Below are positions 52,391 to 61,750 of a stretch of DNA of 64,000 nucleotides, piece after piece. The DNA is from Acidimicrobiales bacterium (GTDB taxonomy: Bacteria; Actinomycetota; Acidimicrobiia; Acidimicrobiales; SZUA-35). The position numbers were made by a program, and so were the translations under genes. The notes beneath the pieces are model-generated. The model worked only from the letters and a program-made list of their open reading frames with translations, was not told the origin of the DNA and ran no database searches. The stretch's first letter is position 1; each line of letters starts with the position of its first letter. The stretch is taken from the NCBI GenBank assembly GCA_028285495.1, contig JANQPB010000011.1:1-64000 (forward strand), given 5' to 3'.

Positions 52391-53371
52391 ATGACCTCCC
52401 CATCGTCTTCCCCCGACATCGAGCACGCCGCCAGCCGGCTGGCCCGCCGGCCCTGGCCCGCGGTGCCGATCCGCTCCAACCTCGAGGTGTCGTTCGAGTT
52501 CTTCCCGGCCGCCACCGACCAGGGACTCGACCGGCTGCTCGACACCGCCGACCAGCTGGCCCCGCTCGGGCCCCGCTTCGCCTCCGTGACGTACGGGGCG
52601 GGCGGTTCCGACCGGCAGCGCACGATCCGGGCCCTGGAGCAGCTGGCGGAGCGGACCCGGATCGATCTCGCCGGCCACCTGACCACGGTCGGAACCACCA
52701 GGGGCGAGACGCTCGACGTGGTCGACGCCTACCTCGAGCGGGGCATCCGCCACGTGGTCGCCCTCCGCGGCGACCCGCCGGCCGAGCTGCCGCCTGGCGC
52801 CGACGAGTCCGGGCGGCTGCCCGACGGGTTCGCCTCGGCGGCCGAGCTGGTGGCCGCCATCCGGGACCGGGCCGGCGATCGGGTCGAGATCTCCGTCGCC
52901 GCCTACCCCGAGGTCCACCCGAAGGCCGCCTCGCCGGAGGCCGACCTCGACAACTTGAAGGCCAAGGTCGACGCCGGCGCCGATCGCGCCATCACCCAGT
53001 TCTTCTACGACAACGACACGTTCCTCCGGTTCCAGGATCGTTGCCGGGCGGCCGGCATCTCGGTCCCGATCGTTGCCGGGATCATGCCGATCGGCTCGTT
53101 CGCCAAGGTGGCCTCGTTCGCCGAGCGGTGCGGGGCCAAGATCCCGTCCTGGATGCCGGCGCTGTTCGGTGATCTCGGCGACGCACCCGAGGTGCACCAA
53201 CTGGTCGCCGCCACCGTCGCCGCCGAGCAGTGCCGCGAGCTGGCCGAGCGGGGCGTCCGCCACTTCCACTTCTACACGATGAACCGGCCCGAGCTGACCG
53301 CGGCCACCTGCCGCATCCTCGGCCTCCGGCCGGATCCCGGCGTGGCCGAGGACGTCCGCCGAGGCGCCTGA
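52391..53371 (+). CDS. metF: Methylenetetrahydrofolate reductase
   Basis: 326 residues of a flavin-dependent TIM barrel making 5-methyl-THF for methionine synthesis. Catalytic glutamate in SFEFFPA, then ASVTYGAGGSDR, HVVALRGDPP, FFYDNDTFLRF and VPIVAGIMPI are all as in MetF. The start ATG at 52391 gives the usual length; the open frame upstream is read-through of the regulator gene in another frame. Probably co-transcribed with that regulator. Confidence 0.95.
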   Translation: MTSPSSSPDIEHAASRLARRPWPAVPIRSNLEVSFEFFPAATDQGLDRLLDTADQLAPLGPRFASVTYGAGGSDRQRTIRALEQLAERTRIDLAGHLTTVGTTRGETLDVVDAYLERGIRHVVALRGDPPAELPPGADESGRLPDGFASAAELVAAIRDRAGDRVEISVAAYPEVHPKAASPEADLDNLKAKVDAGADRAITQFFYDNDTFLRFQDRCRAAGISVPIVAGIMPIGSFAKVASFAERCGAKIPSWMPALFGDLGDAPEVHQLVAATVAAEQCRELAERGVRHFHFYTMNRPELTAATCRILGLRPDPGVAEDVRRGA

Positions 53372-53530
53372 GTCCTCGCTGCGGAGCAGCTCGGCCGAGC
53401 TCGGCCTGGCGGGCGAACGTCGCCGGCTCCGATGTGGTGCCGTGGCGATCACGCCGGCCGCACGTCTCGAGCGGCCACGTCAACGGTCACCGCCGACGGG
53501 GATCGATCGACAGGCGGGCGAGTTCGTTCG

Positions 53531-54595
53531 CTACCAGTGCCGGAGGTCGACGGGCCACCGATCAACGACCGGTCGGTCGGCCAGCGCCTCCCCGCCTCCG
53601 CCGTCGACCACCCACATGGCGGCGTGCTTGGCCACCGTCGGGTCGACGTGGGCCGGCAGCAGGGCCACCCGATCGCCGACCGCGGGCATGCCCCGGTCGT
53701 CCGGTCGGATCGTCGAGTGCTCGTCCGAGCAGAACAACAGCTCACCGAACAGCGACGTCGGGTTGCCGTGGTCCATCCCGAACGCCTTCAGCCCGGCGTC
53801 GACGACGAACCAGCCCCGCCGGTTGACCGAGACCACGGTGGCGACGACCGACAGGGCGATCTCGAACGGCACGTCGAGGGTGGCGTACTGGGTGTCCATC
53901 AGGCAGTAGGAGCCGGCCTGGATCTCGTTGGCCCAGGTGTTGACGGCATAGGTGCCGGTGCCGCCGGCCGACACCACGTCGCCCCCGACCGCCTCGTTGG
54001 CCTCGAGCAGCCGGGCCATGGCCGACTCGACCTTGGTCCGCTTCTCGTCGGCGTCCATGACCATCATGAGGTGCCCCTCGTAGCCCATGACCCCGCGGAC
54101 CTCGAGCCCGGCGGCCCTGGCCCGATCGGCCAGCGCCCCGGCCTCGTCGACCTGGCAGCCACAGCGGGGCAGCCCGACGTCGACGTCGATCAGCACCGAG
54201 CCGACACCCCCGGCGACGGCCGAGCGGATCGTGGCCTCCGAGTCGACGGCCACCGTGATCGACGCACCGGCGTCGACCAGCGGGCCCAGACGACGGTGGT
54301 CGAGCACCTCGTTGGCCAGCAGCAGGTCGTCGCCGAGCCCGGCCCTGGCCATGCCCTCGATCTCGGCAACGGTGGCGGCGCAGAACGACCGGTGCCCGGC
54401 ATCGGCCAACCGGCCGGCCAACGCCGTCGACTTGAACGCCTTCACGTGGGGCCGGAGCCGGGCGCCGGGGAGTGCGGCGGCCATCGCCGCGACGTTGCGG
54501 TCGAAGCGGCTGCGGTCGACGACGAGCGCCGGAGTCGGCAGCTGGCCGACCGTCGCCGGCTCGCCCGGGGGTGGGGGCGGGGTCACGGGGTCCAT
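53531..54595 (-). CDS. D-threonine aldolase / D-serine dehydratase-like PLP enzyme (DSD1 family)
   Basis: 354 residues of the alanine-racemase-fold family: LPTPALVVDRSRFDRNV, PLP lysine segment RPHVKAFKST, VLIDVDVGLPRCGCQ and SAGGTGTYAV. The C-terminus has a probable metal site, LPAHVDPTVAKH, with aspartate where many members have cysteine. It would cleave D-threonine or a related beta-hydroxy-D-amino acid; the exact substrate is uncertain. GGAG precedes the ATG. Confidence 0.85.
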   Translation of the reverse strand: MDPVTPPPPPGEPATVGQLPTPALVVDRSRFDRNVAAMAAALPGARLRPHVKAFKSTALAGRLADAGHRSFCAATVAEIEGMARAGLGDDLLLANEVLDHRRLGPLVDAGASITVAVDSEATIRSAVAGGVGSVLIDVDVGLPRCGCQVDEAGALADRARAAGLEVRGVMGYEGHLMMVMDADEKRTKVESAMARLLEANEAVGGDVVSAGGTGTYAVNTWANEIQAGSYCLMDTQYATLDVPFEIALSVVATVVSVNRRGWFVVDAGLKAFGMDHGNPTSLFGELLFCSDEHSTIRPDDRGMPAVGDRVALLPAHVDPTVAKHAAMWVVDGGGGEALADRPVVDRWPVDLRHW

Positions 54596-54643
54596 CGGCG
54601 CTCCATGTCGCCGTTCTAGCCGCGACGGCCGACCGGGGCCAGG

Positions 54644-54805
54644 GACGACCGACCGCCGCGGCCGACCACTGCCGCCGATTACCGCGGCCGACCACCATGC
54701 GGCCGACGACCATGCGGCACCGCACCCTCACCCCCGGCCGCACCACCGCCACACGGCGGCCGGGCCGGCCGCACCCACCACCCGGCGGCCCGGCCGGCCG
54801 CACCC
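54644..54805. repeat. Low-complexity GC-rich repeats
   Basis: Imperfect tandem copies of GCGGCCGACCACC-like units (54650-54720) run into CGGCCGGCCGCACCC-type units (54730-54805). No coding sense on either strand. They fill most of the space between the divergent aldolase and FAD-oxidoreductase genes. Confidence 0.6.
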
Positions 54806-54831
54806 GGCATGCCTCGTGATAGAACGGTCCG

Positions 54832-56049
54832 GTGCAGATTGCCGTGATCGGAGCAGGATTGGCCGGGCTGGCCGCCGCAACCGAGGTGGCCCGGACCGAC
54901 CACGACGTCGTGGTGGTCGAGGCCAGCGACGGGCCCGGCGGCCGGGTGAGGACCGACGAGGTCGACGGGTTCCGTCTCGACCGCGGCTTCCAGATCCTGC
55001 TGTCGGCCTACCCCGAGGCCCGGGACCTGCTCGACTATGACGCCCTCGATCTGCGGGCATTCGACCCGGGGGCGCTCGTCCGCTGGAACGACCGGTTCCA
55101 CCGGGTCGCCGACCCGCTGCGCTCGCCCACCCGCCTGCTCGACACCATGCGGGCCCAGATCGGCTCGCCGATCGACAAGGCCCGTATCCTCGCCTTCCGC
55201 CAGGCGGTCGGCCGGGGCGAGTTGGCCGACCTGTGGCAGCGACCCGAGACCACCGCCCGCCAGCGACTGGCGGACGCCGGCTTCAGCGACGCCATCGTCG
55301 AGCGGTTCCTCGGACCGCTCTTCACCGGCATCACCCTCGACCCCGAGCTGGGCGGGTCGAGCCGCGTGCTCGAGTTCGTGTACCGCATGCTGTCGGCCGG
55401 CGACGCCGTCGTCCCGGCCAGGGGCATGGGTCGGATCAGCGACCAACTGGCCGCCGGTCTCCCCGACGGTTCGCTGCGGCTGTCGACCCCGGCCGAGCGG
55501 ATCGATGGCGGAACGGTCGTGCTGGCCGGCGGCGAGCGGTTGACGGCCGATGCGATCATCGTGGCGACCGGGGTCGACGAGGCCGGCCGCCTGGCCGGCC
55601 TCGAGACCCGCCCGTGGCGAGCGGTGACGAGCGTCTGGCTGGCCGCAGACGAGCCACCGCTGACCGAGCCGAGCCTCGTCCTCAACGGGACCGGGGACGG
55701 TCCCATCAACTCGACCGTGGTGATGAGCGAGGTCAGCCCGCACTACGCCCCGCCGGGGCGATCGCTGGTCGTGGCCTCCACCCCGGCGGTCGGGCCGAGC
55801 CTCGTCGGCGACATGCGGGCGCAACTGGCCGAGTGGTTCGGTGCCGACGCCCAGCGCTGGGAGGTGATCCGGGTCGACGAGATCGCCAAGGCCCAGCCGG
55901 TCCACCTGCCTGGCCACGATCGGACGGGGGCCCTCGCCACCGACGACGGGGTGGTGGTGTGCGGCGATCACGTCCGTGACCCGTCGATCAACGGCGCCAT
56001 CGGATCGGGGCGGGCCGCAGCCAGAGCCGTGCTGACCGGCTCCGCCTGA
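54832..56049 (+). CDS. FAD-dependent amine-oxidase / desaturase-like oxidoreductase
   Basis: 405 residues. FAD-binding IAVIGAGLAGLAAATEVA at the start and VVVEASDGPGGRVRTDEVDG are those of the protoporphyrinogen oxidase / phytoene desaturase / monoamine oxidase superfamily. The C-terminal VVCGDHVRDPSINGAIGSG closes the FAD site. The GTG start lies six bases after a TAGAAC box. The substrate is unknown. mutM follows 19 bases later. Confidence 0.88.
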   Translation: MQIAVIGAGLAGLAAATEVARTDHDVVVVEASDGPGGRVRTDEVDGFRLDRGFQILLSAYPEARDLLDYDALDLRAFDPGALVRWNDRFHRVADPLRSPTRLLDTMRAQIGSPIDKARILAFRQAVGRGELADLWQRPETTARQRLADAGFSDAIVERFLGPLFTGITLDPELGGSSRVLEFVYRMLSAGDAVVPARGMGRISDQLAAGLPDGSLRLSTPAERIDGGTVVLAGGERLTADAIIVATGVDEAGRLAGLETRPWRAVTSVWLAADEPPLTEPSLVLNGTGDGPINSTVVMSEVSPHYAPPGRSLVVASTPAVGPSLVGDMRAQLAEWFGADAQRWEVIRVDEIAKAQPVHLPGHDRTGALATDDGVVVCGDHVRDPSINGAIGSGRAAARAVLTGSA

Positions 56050-56068
56050 GGTCGCCGGCAGCCGCCAC

Positions 56069-56878
56069 ATGCCCGAGCTGCCCGAGGTCGAGACCGTGCG
56101 GCGCCAGCTGGCCCCCCGATTGACCGGCCGCTCGATCGTCGAGGCCGGCTCCCACTGGTCGGCGAAGTTCACGCCGGCGACCGCCGCCACCGGGGCCGAG
56201 GTCACCGGCGCCGGTCGTCGGGGGAAGTTCCTGCTGCTCGAGCTCGACGACGACCGCCAGCTGGTGGTGCACCTCGGCATGACCGGGCGCCTCCAGGTCA
56301 TCGAGCGGGTCGGCGCCGACGATCCCTCGCCCTACCGCCGGGCGTGGTGGGCCCTCGACGACGGCTCGACGCTCGAGTTCGTCGACGTTCGCCGCTTCGG
56401 CCGCATCCGGGTCGTCCCCCGCGACGACTTCTCCACGATCCCCGCACTTCGCCACGCCGGTCCCGAGCCGTGGGACCCCGACCTCGACGGGCCGGCGTTC
56501 AAGGCCCTCCTCGACAAGAGCCGGCGAAAGCTCAAGACCCAGCTGCTGTCCCAGCGGCCGATCGCCGGGGTCGGCAACATCTACGCCGACGAGGCGCTGT
56601 GGCTTGCCCGGATCAACCCCCGGGTGACCCGGCTGTCGATCGATCGGGCCACGGCTCTGCTCGAGGCCATCCGCACGGTCCTCGAGCGCGGGATCGCCAA
56701 CGGTGGCACGACGTTGCGCGACTACCGCGACGCCGCGGGCGAGACCGGCTCGAACCAGTACGGCCTGGCAGCCTACGGGCGGGCCGGCGAGCCGTGTCGG
56801 CGCTGCGGCGAGGCGCTGCGCTCGGCCGTGCTCGACGCCCGCACCACCACGTGGTGTCCCGCCTGCCAACGCCGCTGA
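56069..56878 (+). CDS. mutM: Formamidopyrimidine-DNA glycosylase
   Basis: 269 residues. It removes oxidised purines such as 8-oxoguanine and nicks the strand. N-terminal PELPEVETVRRQL carries the catalytic proline and glutamate, and GRRGKFLLLEL the conserved lysine. VGNIYADEALW is the H2TH region, and the C-terminal zinc finger is CRRCGEAL...TTWCPACQ. Length and ends are normal. A paralogue of the Nei type is possible, but the P-E-L-P-E-V start favours MutM. Confidence 0.94.
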   Translation: MPELPEVETVRRQLAPRLTGRSIVEAGSHWSAKFTPATAATGAEVTGAGRRGKFLLLELDDDRQLVVHLGMTGRLQVIERVGADDPSPYRRAWWALDDGSTLEFVDVRRFGRIRVVPRDDFSTIPALRHAGPEPWDPDLDGPAFKALLDKSRRKLKTQLLSQRPIAGVGNIYADEALWLARINPRVTRLSIDRATALLEAIRTVLERGIANGGTTLRDYRDAAGETGSNQYGLAAYGRAGEPCRRCGEALRSAVLDARTTTWCPACQRR

Positions 56879-56940
56879 TTCGCACCATGACGCCGTGTTC
56901 ACGGCCCGAATGGTCCGCTTTGGAACCAGTCCATTTCCGC

Positions 56941-56954
56941 TTGTCGGGCGACAA
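56941..56954. promoter_or_regulatory. 14-bp palindrome, candidate MarR operator
   Basis: TTGTCG GG CGACAA is a perfect palindrome 76 bases before the MarR start. A degenerate copy (TTGCCGACAA) lies at 57001-57010 next to a TACCCT -10 box (57017-57022). Two sites flanking a promoter fit autoregulation. Confidence 0.55.
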
Positions 56955-57030
56955 ACGACGGCTCCGACTTTGATCAATTTCTTCTGTTCATCGCCGCCGA
57001 TTGCCGACAAGTGACCTACCCTGGGGGGCG

Positions 57031-57501
57031 GTGACACAACAGCCATGGGAACGTGGGCGACGTGCACTGTGGCAGCTCTACCAATCGGCCAGTCGCCAGC
57101 TCGGCGATCGACTCGACCAGGAGTTGCAGCAGCACCACGACCTCACGCTCGTCGACTACGAGATCCTCTCCGAACTGGTCCGGGCCGCTGATCGGCGGCT
57201 CCGGATGAGCGACCTGGCCAGCCAGGTCCTGGTGTCGCGCAGCCGTCTGACGTACCGGATCGACCGGCTGGTCGACGTCGGCTTCGTCACCAGGGAGGAG
57301 TGCGAGGACGATCGGCGGGGCATGTGGGCCATCATCACCGACCGGGGGCGGGCGGCCCACGGCCGGGCCCGTGACGCCCATGAGGCCGCGATCGACAGCC
57401 TGCTCTTCGACCAGATGTCGGCGTCCGAGACCGAGACGTTCCGCCGTATCCTCGGCCGGATCTCGACCAAGTTGTCGCAGGACTCCGACCGGGATCGCTG
57501 A
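57031..57501 (+). CDS. MarR-family transcriptional regulator
   Basis: 156 residues: LTLVDYEILSELVRA, winged-helix recognition segment MSDLASQVLVSRSRLTYRIDRL and the wing FVTREECEDDRRGMWAIIT. It probably dimerises on palindromic DNA and is released by a small ligand. The GTG at 57031 follows GGGGGG and gives the standard N-terminus; a TTG at 57001 is in frame but within the promoter. The target may be itself and the downstream DUF2520 gene. Confidence 0.9.
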   Translation: MTQQPWERGRRALWQLYQSASRQLGDRLDQELQQHHDLTLVDYEILSELVRAADRRLRMSDLASQVLVSRSRLTYRIDRLVDVGFVTREECEDDRRGMWAIITDRGRAAHGRARDAHEAAIDSLLFDQMSASETETFRRILGRISTKLSQDSDRDR

Positions 57502-57555
57502 TCGAGGTCGGCAGCCCCTTGCCGGCCGCCGCCGGCCGAGCCAGCATCGTCGATC

Positions 57556-58308
57556 ATGAGATTCCGCGTGATCGGCCCCGGGCGCGCCGGGGCGTCGATG
57601 GCCGATGCCCTCTCCCAGCGGGGCTGGTCCGATCTCGGGCGGCTGGGCCGTGGCGACGATCCGGGCGATGCCGGTGTCGGCGTCGAAGTGGTCATCGTCG
57701 CCGTGCCCGACGACGCGATCGCCGCCGTCGCCGCGACCGTCGAGCCTGGATCGGCGTGCCTCGTCCACCTCTCGGGGGCGGCGACGCTCGACCGTCTGGC
57801 CCCCCATGCCCGCCGGGCCTCGGTCCACCCGCTCGTCTCGCTGCCGGACCCGACCACCGGCGCCAGACGCCTCCAGGCCGGCGCCACGTTCGCCGTGGCC
57901 GGCGATCCCGTGGCCGACCGGATCGTGGATGCGCTCGGCGGCACGGCCATCGAGGTGCCGGACGATCGCCGGGCGATCTACCACGCGGCGGCAGCGGTGG
58001 CGGCCAACCACCTGGTGGCGCTGTGCGCCCAGGTGGAACGGCTGGCTGGCGCCGCCGGGCTCCCGCCGGCCGCCTACTGGGAACTGATGGCCCGGACGCT
58101 CGACAACGTCGCCACCGACGGGCCGGCCGCCGCGCTCACCGGCCCGGCCGCCCGGGGCGATCTGGCGACGCTGACCGCCCACCTCGACGCCATCGACACC
58201 GTCGGTCCGGGCGAGCGCCCGCTCTACCTGGCCCTGGCCGATGCGGCGGCGGCGCTGGCCGGCCGCGCCGCCCCATCGCCGCGGCTCCGGGCCGGCGACA
58301 CCGGGTAG
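57556..58308 (+). CDS. DUF2520 Rossmann-fold protein in the pantothenate operon
   Basis: 250 residues. N-terminal Rossmann motif (RVIGPGRAGASMADAL), VVIVAVPDDAI and VHLSGAATLDRL, then an all-helical C-domain (AAVAANHLVALCAQVERLA). The fold resembles ketopantoate reductase and 6-phosphogluconate dehydrogenases. The same gene sits before panC in other actinobacteria, so a role in pantothenate synthesis, perhaps as the missing ketopantoate reductase, is attractive but unproven. It is 47 bases before panC. Confidence 0.85.
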   Translation: MRFRVIGPGRAGASMADALSQRGWSDLGRLGRGDDPGDAGVGVEVVIVAVPDDAIAAVAATVEPGSACLVHLSGAATLDRLAPHARRASVHPLVSLPDPTTGARRLQAGATFAVAGDPVADRIVDALGGTAIEVPDDRRAIYHAAAAVAANHLVALCAQVERLAGAAGLPPAAYWELMARTLDNVATDGPAAALTGPAARGDLATLTAHLDAIDTVGPGERPLYLALADAAAALAGRAAPSPRLRAGDTG

Positions 58309-58355
58309 CCCGCCCTCCTCAACGGACTCTCCGGGCCCCGTCGTAGGCTGCAGCG

Positions 58356-59222
58356 ATGGCGCCGGCGCTGCTGACCACGATCGACGAGACCCGGAGCCTG
58401 CTCGACGAGCGGCGGCGGGACGGGGCCACCGTCGGCTTCGTGCCGACGATGGGCTACCTGCACGACGGCCACGGCTCGCTGATGCGGGCGGCCCGGGCCG
58501 AGGCCGAGGTCGTCGTTGCCTCGATCTTCGTCAATCCGCTGCAGTTCGCAGCGAGCGAGGACCTCGGCGACTATCCCCGCGACCTCGACCGGGATCGCGA
58601 GCTGGCCGGAGCGAACGGGGTCGACGTGATCTTCGCCCCCTCGGTCGACGAGATGTACCCGTTCGGTCCGGTGCTCACCGCGGTGTCGGTCGGCGAGCTG
58701 TCGACGGCCTGGGAGGGGGCGTCTCGGCCGACTCACTTCACCGGCGTCGCCACGGTGGTGTCGAAGCTGTTCAACGTCGTCGGCCCCTGCCGGGCCTACT
58801 TCGGGGAGAAGGACTACCAGCAACTGGCGGTCATCCGGCGCATGGTCGCCGACCTGTCGGCGCCGATCGCGGTCGTCGGCTGCCCCATCGTTCGCGAGCC
58901 GGACGGCCTGGCCATGTCGAGCCGCAACGTGTACCTCTCGCCAGCGGATCGGGCGGCGGCGGTGGTGCTGCGGCGGGCGCTCGACGCCGGTCGGGAGGCG
59001 GCGGCCGGGGGCGCGACCGACCCGGCCACGGTGGCGGCGGCGATGACCGACGTGGTGACGGCCGAGCCGAGGGCCGAGCTCGACTACGCCGCCGCCGTCG
59101 ACCCCGACACCCTGACGGTCCCCGACCGTCTGGGGTCCGAGGCCCGGCTGCTGATCGCAGCCAGGCTCGGTCGGACCCGCCTGATCGACAACGATGCCGC
59201 CCCGGTCGGACCGGCCGGCTGA
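58356..59222 (+). CDS. panC: Pantothenate synthetase
   Basis: 288 residues; joins pantoate and beta-alanine with ATP. Motifs: VGFVPTMGYLHDGHGSLMR, VVASIFVNPLQF, ATVVSKLFNVVGP, AYFGEKDYQQLAVIRRM and GLAMSSRNVYLS. An ATG six bases after a TAGGCT -10 box points to a leaderless transcript, so panC has its own promoter despite close linkage to the DUF2520 gene. Confidence 0.96.
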   Translation: MAPALLTTIDETRSLLDERRRDGATVGFVPTMGYLHDGHGSLMRAARAEAEVVVASIFVNPLQFAASEDLGDYPRDLDRDRELAGANGVDVIFAPSVDEMYPFGPVLTAVSVGELSTAWEGASRPTHFTGVATVVSKLFNVVGPCRAYFGEKDYQQLAVIRRMVADLSAPIAVVGCPIVREPDGLAMSSRNVYLSPADRAAAVVLRRALDAGREAAAGGATDPATVAAAMTDVVTAEPRAELDYAAAVDPDTLTVPDRLGSEARLLIAARLGRTRLIDNDAAPVGPAG

Positions 59223-59332
59223 CCGGCCCGGGGGGCGAGCGGTCGCAGCCATCCGTCGGGCCTCTAGGGTGAAGGTCCGAAGACCGCTGCCGATGATGGG
59301 GACGACGAGGTCCGCCTGACGACGGAGTACCG

Positions 59333-60244
59333 ATGACGAAGCGAACCGTGCCCGGTATCGCCGGCAGCAAGCGGCGGGACGGGGCTGAACCCATCGTGAT
59401 GGTGACCGCCTACGACGCCCCGTCGGCCCGCGTGGCCACCGAGGCCGACGTCGACATGATCCTGGTCGGCGACTCGGTCGCGATGGTCGTGCTCGGCTAC
59501 GACTCGACCCTCCAGGTCACGGTCGACGACATCGCCTACCACACGGCGGCGGTCATGCGATCCGACCCGACGGCGGTGGTCGTCGGCGACCTGCCGTGGA
59601 TGAGCTTCCACGTCTCGCCGACCGAGACCGTCGGCAATGCGGCCACGCTGGTCAGGGCCGGCGCCCACTGCGTCAAGCTGGAGGGCGGGGCCAAGCGGCT
59701 CCCGATGATCGAGGCGATCACCGCGGCCGAGATCCCGGTCGTCGCCCACATCGGGCTGACCCCGCAGTCGACCAATGTCATGGGTGGGTTCAAGATCCAG
59801 GGCCGCCAGGCCGACGCCGCCCAGGCGATGATCGACGACGCCAGGCGGCTCGAGTCGGCCGGCTGCTTCGCCGTCGTGATCGAGGGTGTGCCCGACGTGG
59901 TCGGCCGGCGGGTGACCGAGGCCATCGACATCCCGACGATCGGGATCGGGGCCGGGCCCGACACCGACGGCCAGGTGCTCGTGTACCACGACATCATCGG
60001 CCTCGAGAACCGGTTCAAGCCCCGCTTCGTCCGCCGCTACGGCCGGGCCTACGAGGACCAGGTCTCGGCCCTGACCGCCTATGCGTCCGACGTCCGCACC
60101 GGCGCCTTCCCCGGCCCGGACGAGGTCTACTCCGCCGGCGACGAGCTGGCGGAGGCCCTCGGGCTGTACGGCAGCGGCCCGGCGGCCGACCCCGCCGCCG
60201 ACCCGGCTGCGGCACCGGCACCGACCACCGAACCGACCGCCTGA
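59333..60244 (+). CDS. panB: 3-methyl-2-oxobutanoate hydroxymethyltransferase
   Basis: 303 residues; adds a hydroxymethyl group from methylene-THF to ketoisovalerate. Motifs: VMVTAYDAPSARVATEADVD, MILVGDSVAMVVLGYDST, VVVGDLPWMSF, CVKLEGGAKR, VVAHIGLTPQ and PTIGIGAGP. The last 30 residues are an alanine/proline tail not needed for the fold. A TAGGGT box lies about 70 bases upstream. Together with panC it covers two of the three steps before pantothenate. Confidence 0.96.
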   Translation: MTKRTVPGIAGSKRRDGAEPIVMVTAYDAPSARVATEADVDMILVGDSVAMVVLGYDSTLQVTVDDIAYHTAAVMRSDPTAVVVGDLPWMSFHVSPTETVGNAATLVRAGAHCVKLEGGAKRLPMIEAITAAEIPVVAHIGLTPQSTNVMGGFKIQGRQADAAQAMIDDARRLESAGCFAVVIEGVPDVVGRRVTEAIDIPTIGIGAGPDTDGQVLVYHDIIGLENRFKPRFVRRYGRAYEDQVSALTAYASDVRTGAFPGPDEVYSAGDELAEALGLYGSGPAADPAADPAAAPAPTTEPTA

Positions 60245-60269
60245 TCGACCGAGGCCAGGAGACCCGCCA

Positions 60270-61706
60270 ATGCCCCGCATCCGGTTCCGCGGCCCCCGCG
60301 CCTTCGAGGAGGCCTTCGACGGCGTCCGGGCCGAGCTCGACGTGCCCGAGCGCTTCCCCGCCGACGTGCTGGCCGAGGCCGAGGCGGCCACCCTCGACAG
60401 CGGGCTCGGGGTGACCGGGGCCGCCGTCGATCGGCGGGACGCCCGCGACCTGCCCCTCGTCGCCGTCGATCCGCCGGGGGCGACCGACCTCGACCAGGCC
60501 TTCACGGCCGAGCGCCGGGGCGACGGCTACCGGGTCAACTACGCCATCGCCGACGTCGGCGCCTTCGTGGCCCCGGGCGGGGCGATCGATGCCGAGGCCA
60601 GGTGGCGCGGCGCCACGCTCTACAGCCCCGACACCCGCACGCCGCTGCACCCGCCGATCATCAGCGAGGACCGGGCCAGCCTGCTGGCCGGCACCGAGAA
60701 GCCGGCGCTGCTGTGGACGATCGACCTCGACGGCGACGGCAACCCGACCGGCAGCCACCTTGAACGGGCGATGGTCCTGGTGACCGAGGCGATCGCCTAC
60801 ACCGAGGCCCAACGGCGGGTCGAGGACGGCTCCGACGAGCGGATGACGCTCCTGTCGACCATCGGCGGGCTCCGCCAGGCCAGGGAGGCCGAGCGGGGCG
60901 GGGTCAGCCTGAACCTGCCGGCCCAGGAGGTGGTGCAGGCCGGCGACTCGTGGGCCCTGGCCTTCGACGAGCAGCTCCCGATCGAGGGGTGGAACGCCCA
61001 GATCTCACTGCTGACGGGCATCGTCGGCGGGGTGCGCATGCTCGACGCCGGCGTCGGCGTGCTCCGGACCCTGCCACCGGTCCAGGACGAGGCGGTCGAC
61101 CAGCTCAGGCGGACGGCCGTGGCGGTCGACCTCGACTGGCCGGACGACGAGCCCTACGCCTCGTTCGTCCGCCGCATCGAGCCGGACACCGCCAGCCGCA
61201 ACGCCTTCCTGCTCCAGGCGGCCAGGGCCTTCCGGGGCGCCGGCTACGTCGGCTTCGACGGCGAGCGGCCCGAGCATCCCGAGCACGGCGCGATCGCCTC
61301 GGTGTACGCCCACGTCACCGCCCCGCTCCGGCGCCTGGTCGATCGGTTCGGCAACGAGATCCTGCTGGCGCTGCACGCCGACCGCGAGCCGCCGGCCTGG
61401 GCGGTGGAGGCCCTCGACGAGCTGCCGTCGCTGATGGGCCGAGCCCGCCAGCGGGAGTCGGCGCTCGAGCGGGCCATGCTCGACATGGCCGAGGCCCTGG
61501 TGCTCGAGCACTGCGTCGGCAAGACGTTCGACGGCTCGGTCGTCGACATCGACCGCCGTCGCCGGCAGGCCCGGGTGCAGATCACCGACCCGGCCGTCGT
61601 CGACACGGTGTCGGCCGACGGCCGCACGCTCGGCGAGCGGGTGAAGCTGCGGGTCGAACGCGTCGACACGGCCGAGCGCCGAGTCGACTTCTCGGTGGTC
61701 GGCTGA
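60270..61706 (+). CDS. RNB-domain exoribonuclease (RNase II/R-like, short form)
   Basis: 478 residues. The RNB catalytic acidic cluster is in VDPPGATDLDQAF, followed by VNYAIADVGAFV, LYSPDTRTPLHPP and ISEDRASLLAG. The late motif VYAHVTAPLRRLVDR and a C-terminal S1-like strand set (SVVDIDRRRRQARVQI) follow. It lacks the N-terminal cold-shock domains of RNase II and R, typical of a short actinobacterial form. The ATG at 60270, after CAGGAGA, is 25 bases from panB. Confidence 0.88.
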   Translation: MPRIRFRGPRAFEEAFDGVRAELDVPERFPADVLAEAEAATLDSGLGVTGAAVDRRDARDLPLVAVDPPGATDLDQAFTAERRGDGYRVNYAIADVGAFVAPGGAIDAEARWRGATLYSPDTRTPLHPPIISEDRASLLAGTEKPALLWTIDLDGDGNPTGSHLERAMVLVTEAIAYTEAQRRVEDGSDERMTLLSTIGGLRQAREAERGGVSLNLPAQEVVQAGDSWALAFDEQLPIEGWNAQISLLTGIVGGVRMLDAGVGVLRTLPPVQDEAVDQLRRTAVAVDLDWPDDEPYASFVRRIEPDTASRNAFLLQAARAFRGAGYVGFDGERPEHPEHGAIASVYAHVTAPLRRLVDRFGNEILLALHADREPPAWAVEALDELPSLMGRARQRESALERAMLDMAEALVLEHCVGKTFDGSVVDIDRRRRQARVQITDPAVVDTVSADGRTLGERVKLRVERVDTAERRVDFSVVG

Positions 61707-61750
61707 GCGAACCGCCGACGGGTGACGCCGACGACGGCCGACCGTGCGAC

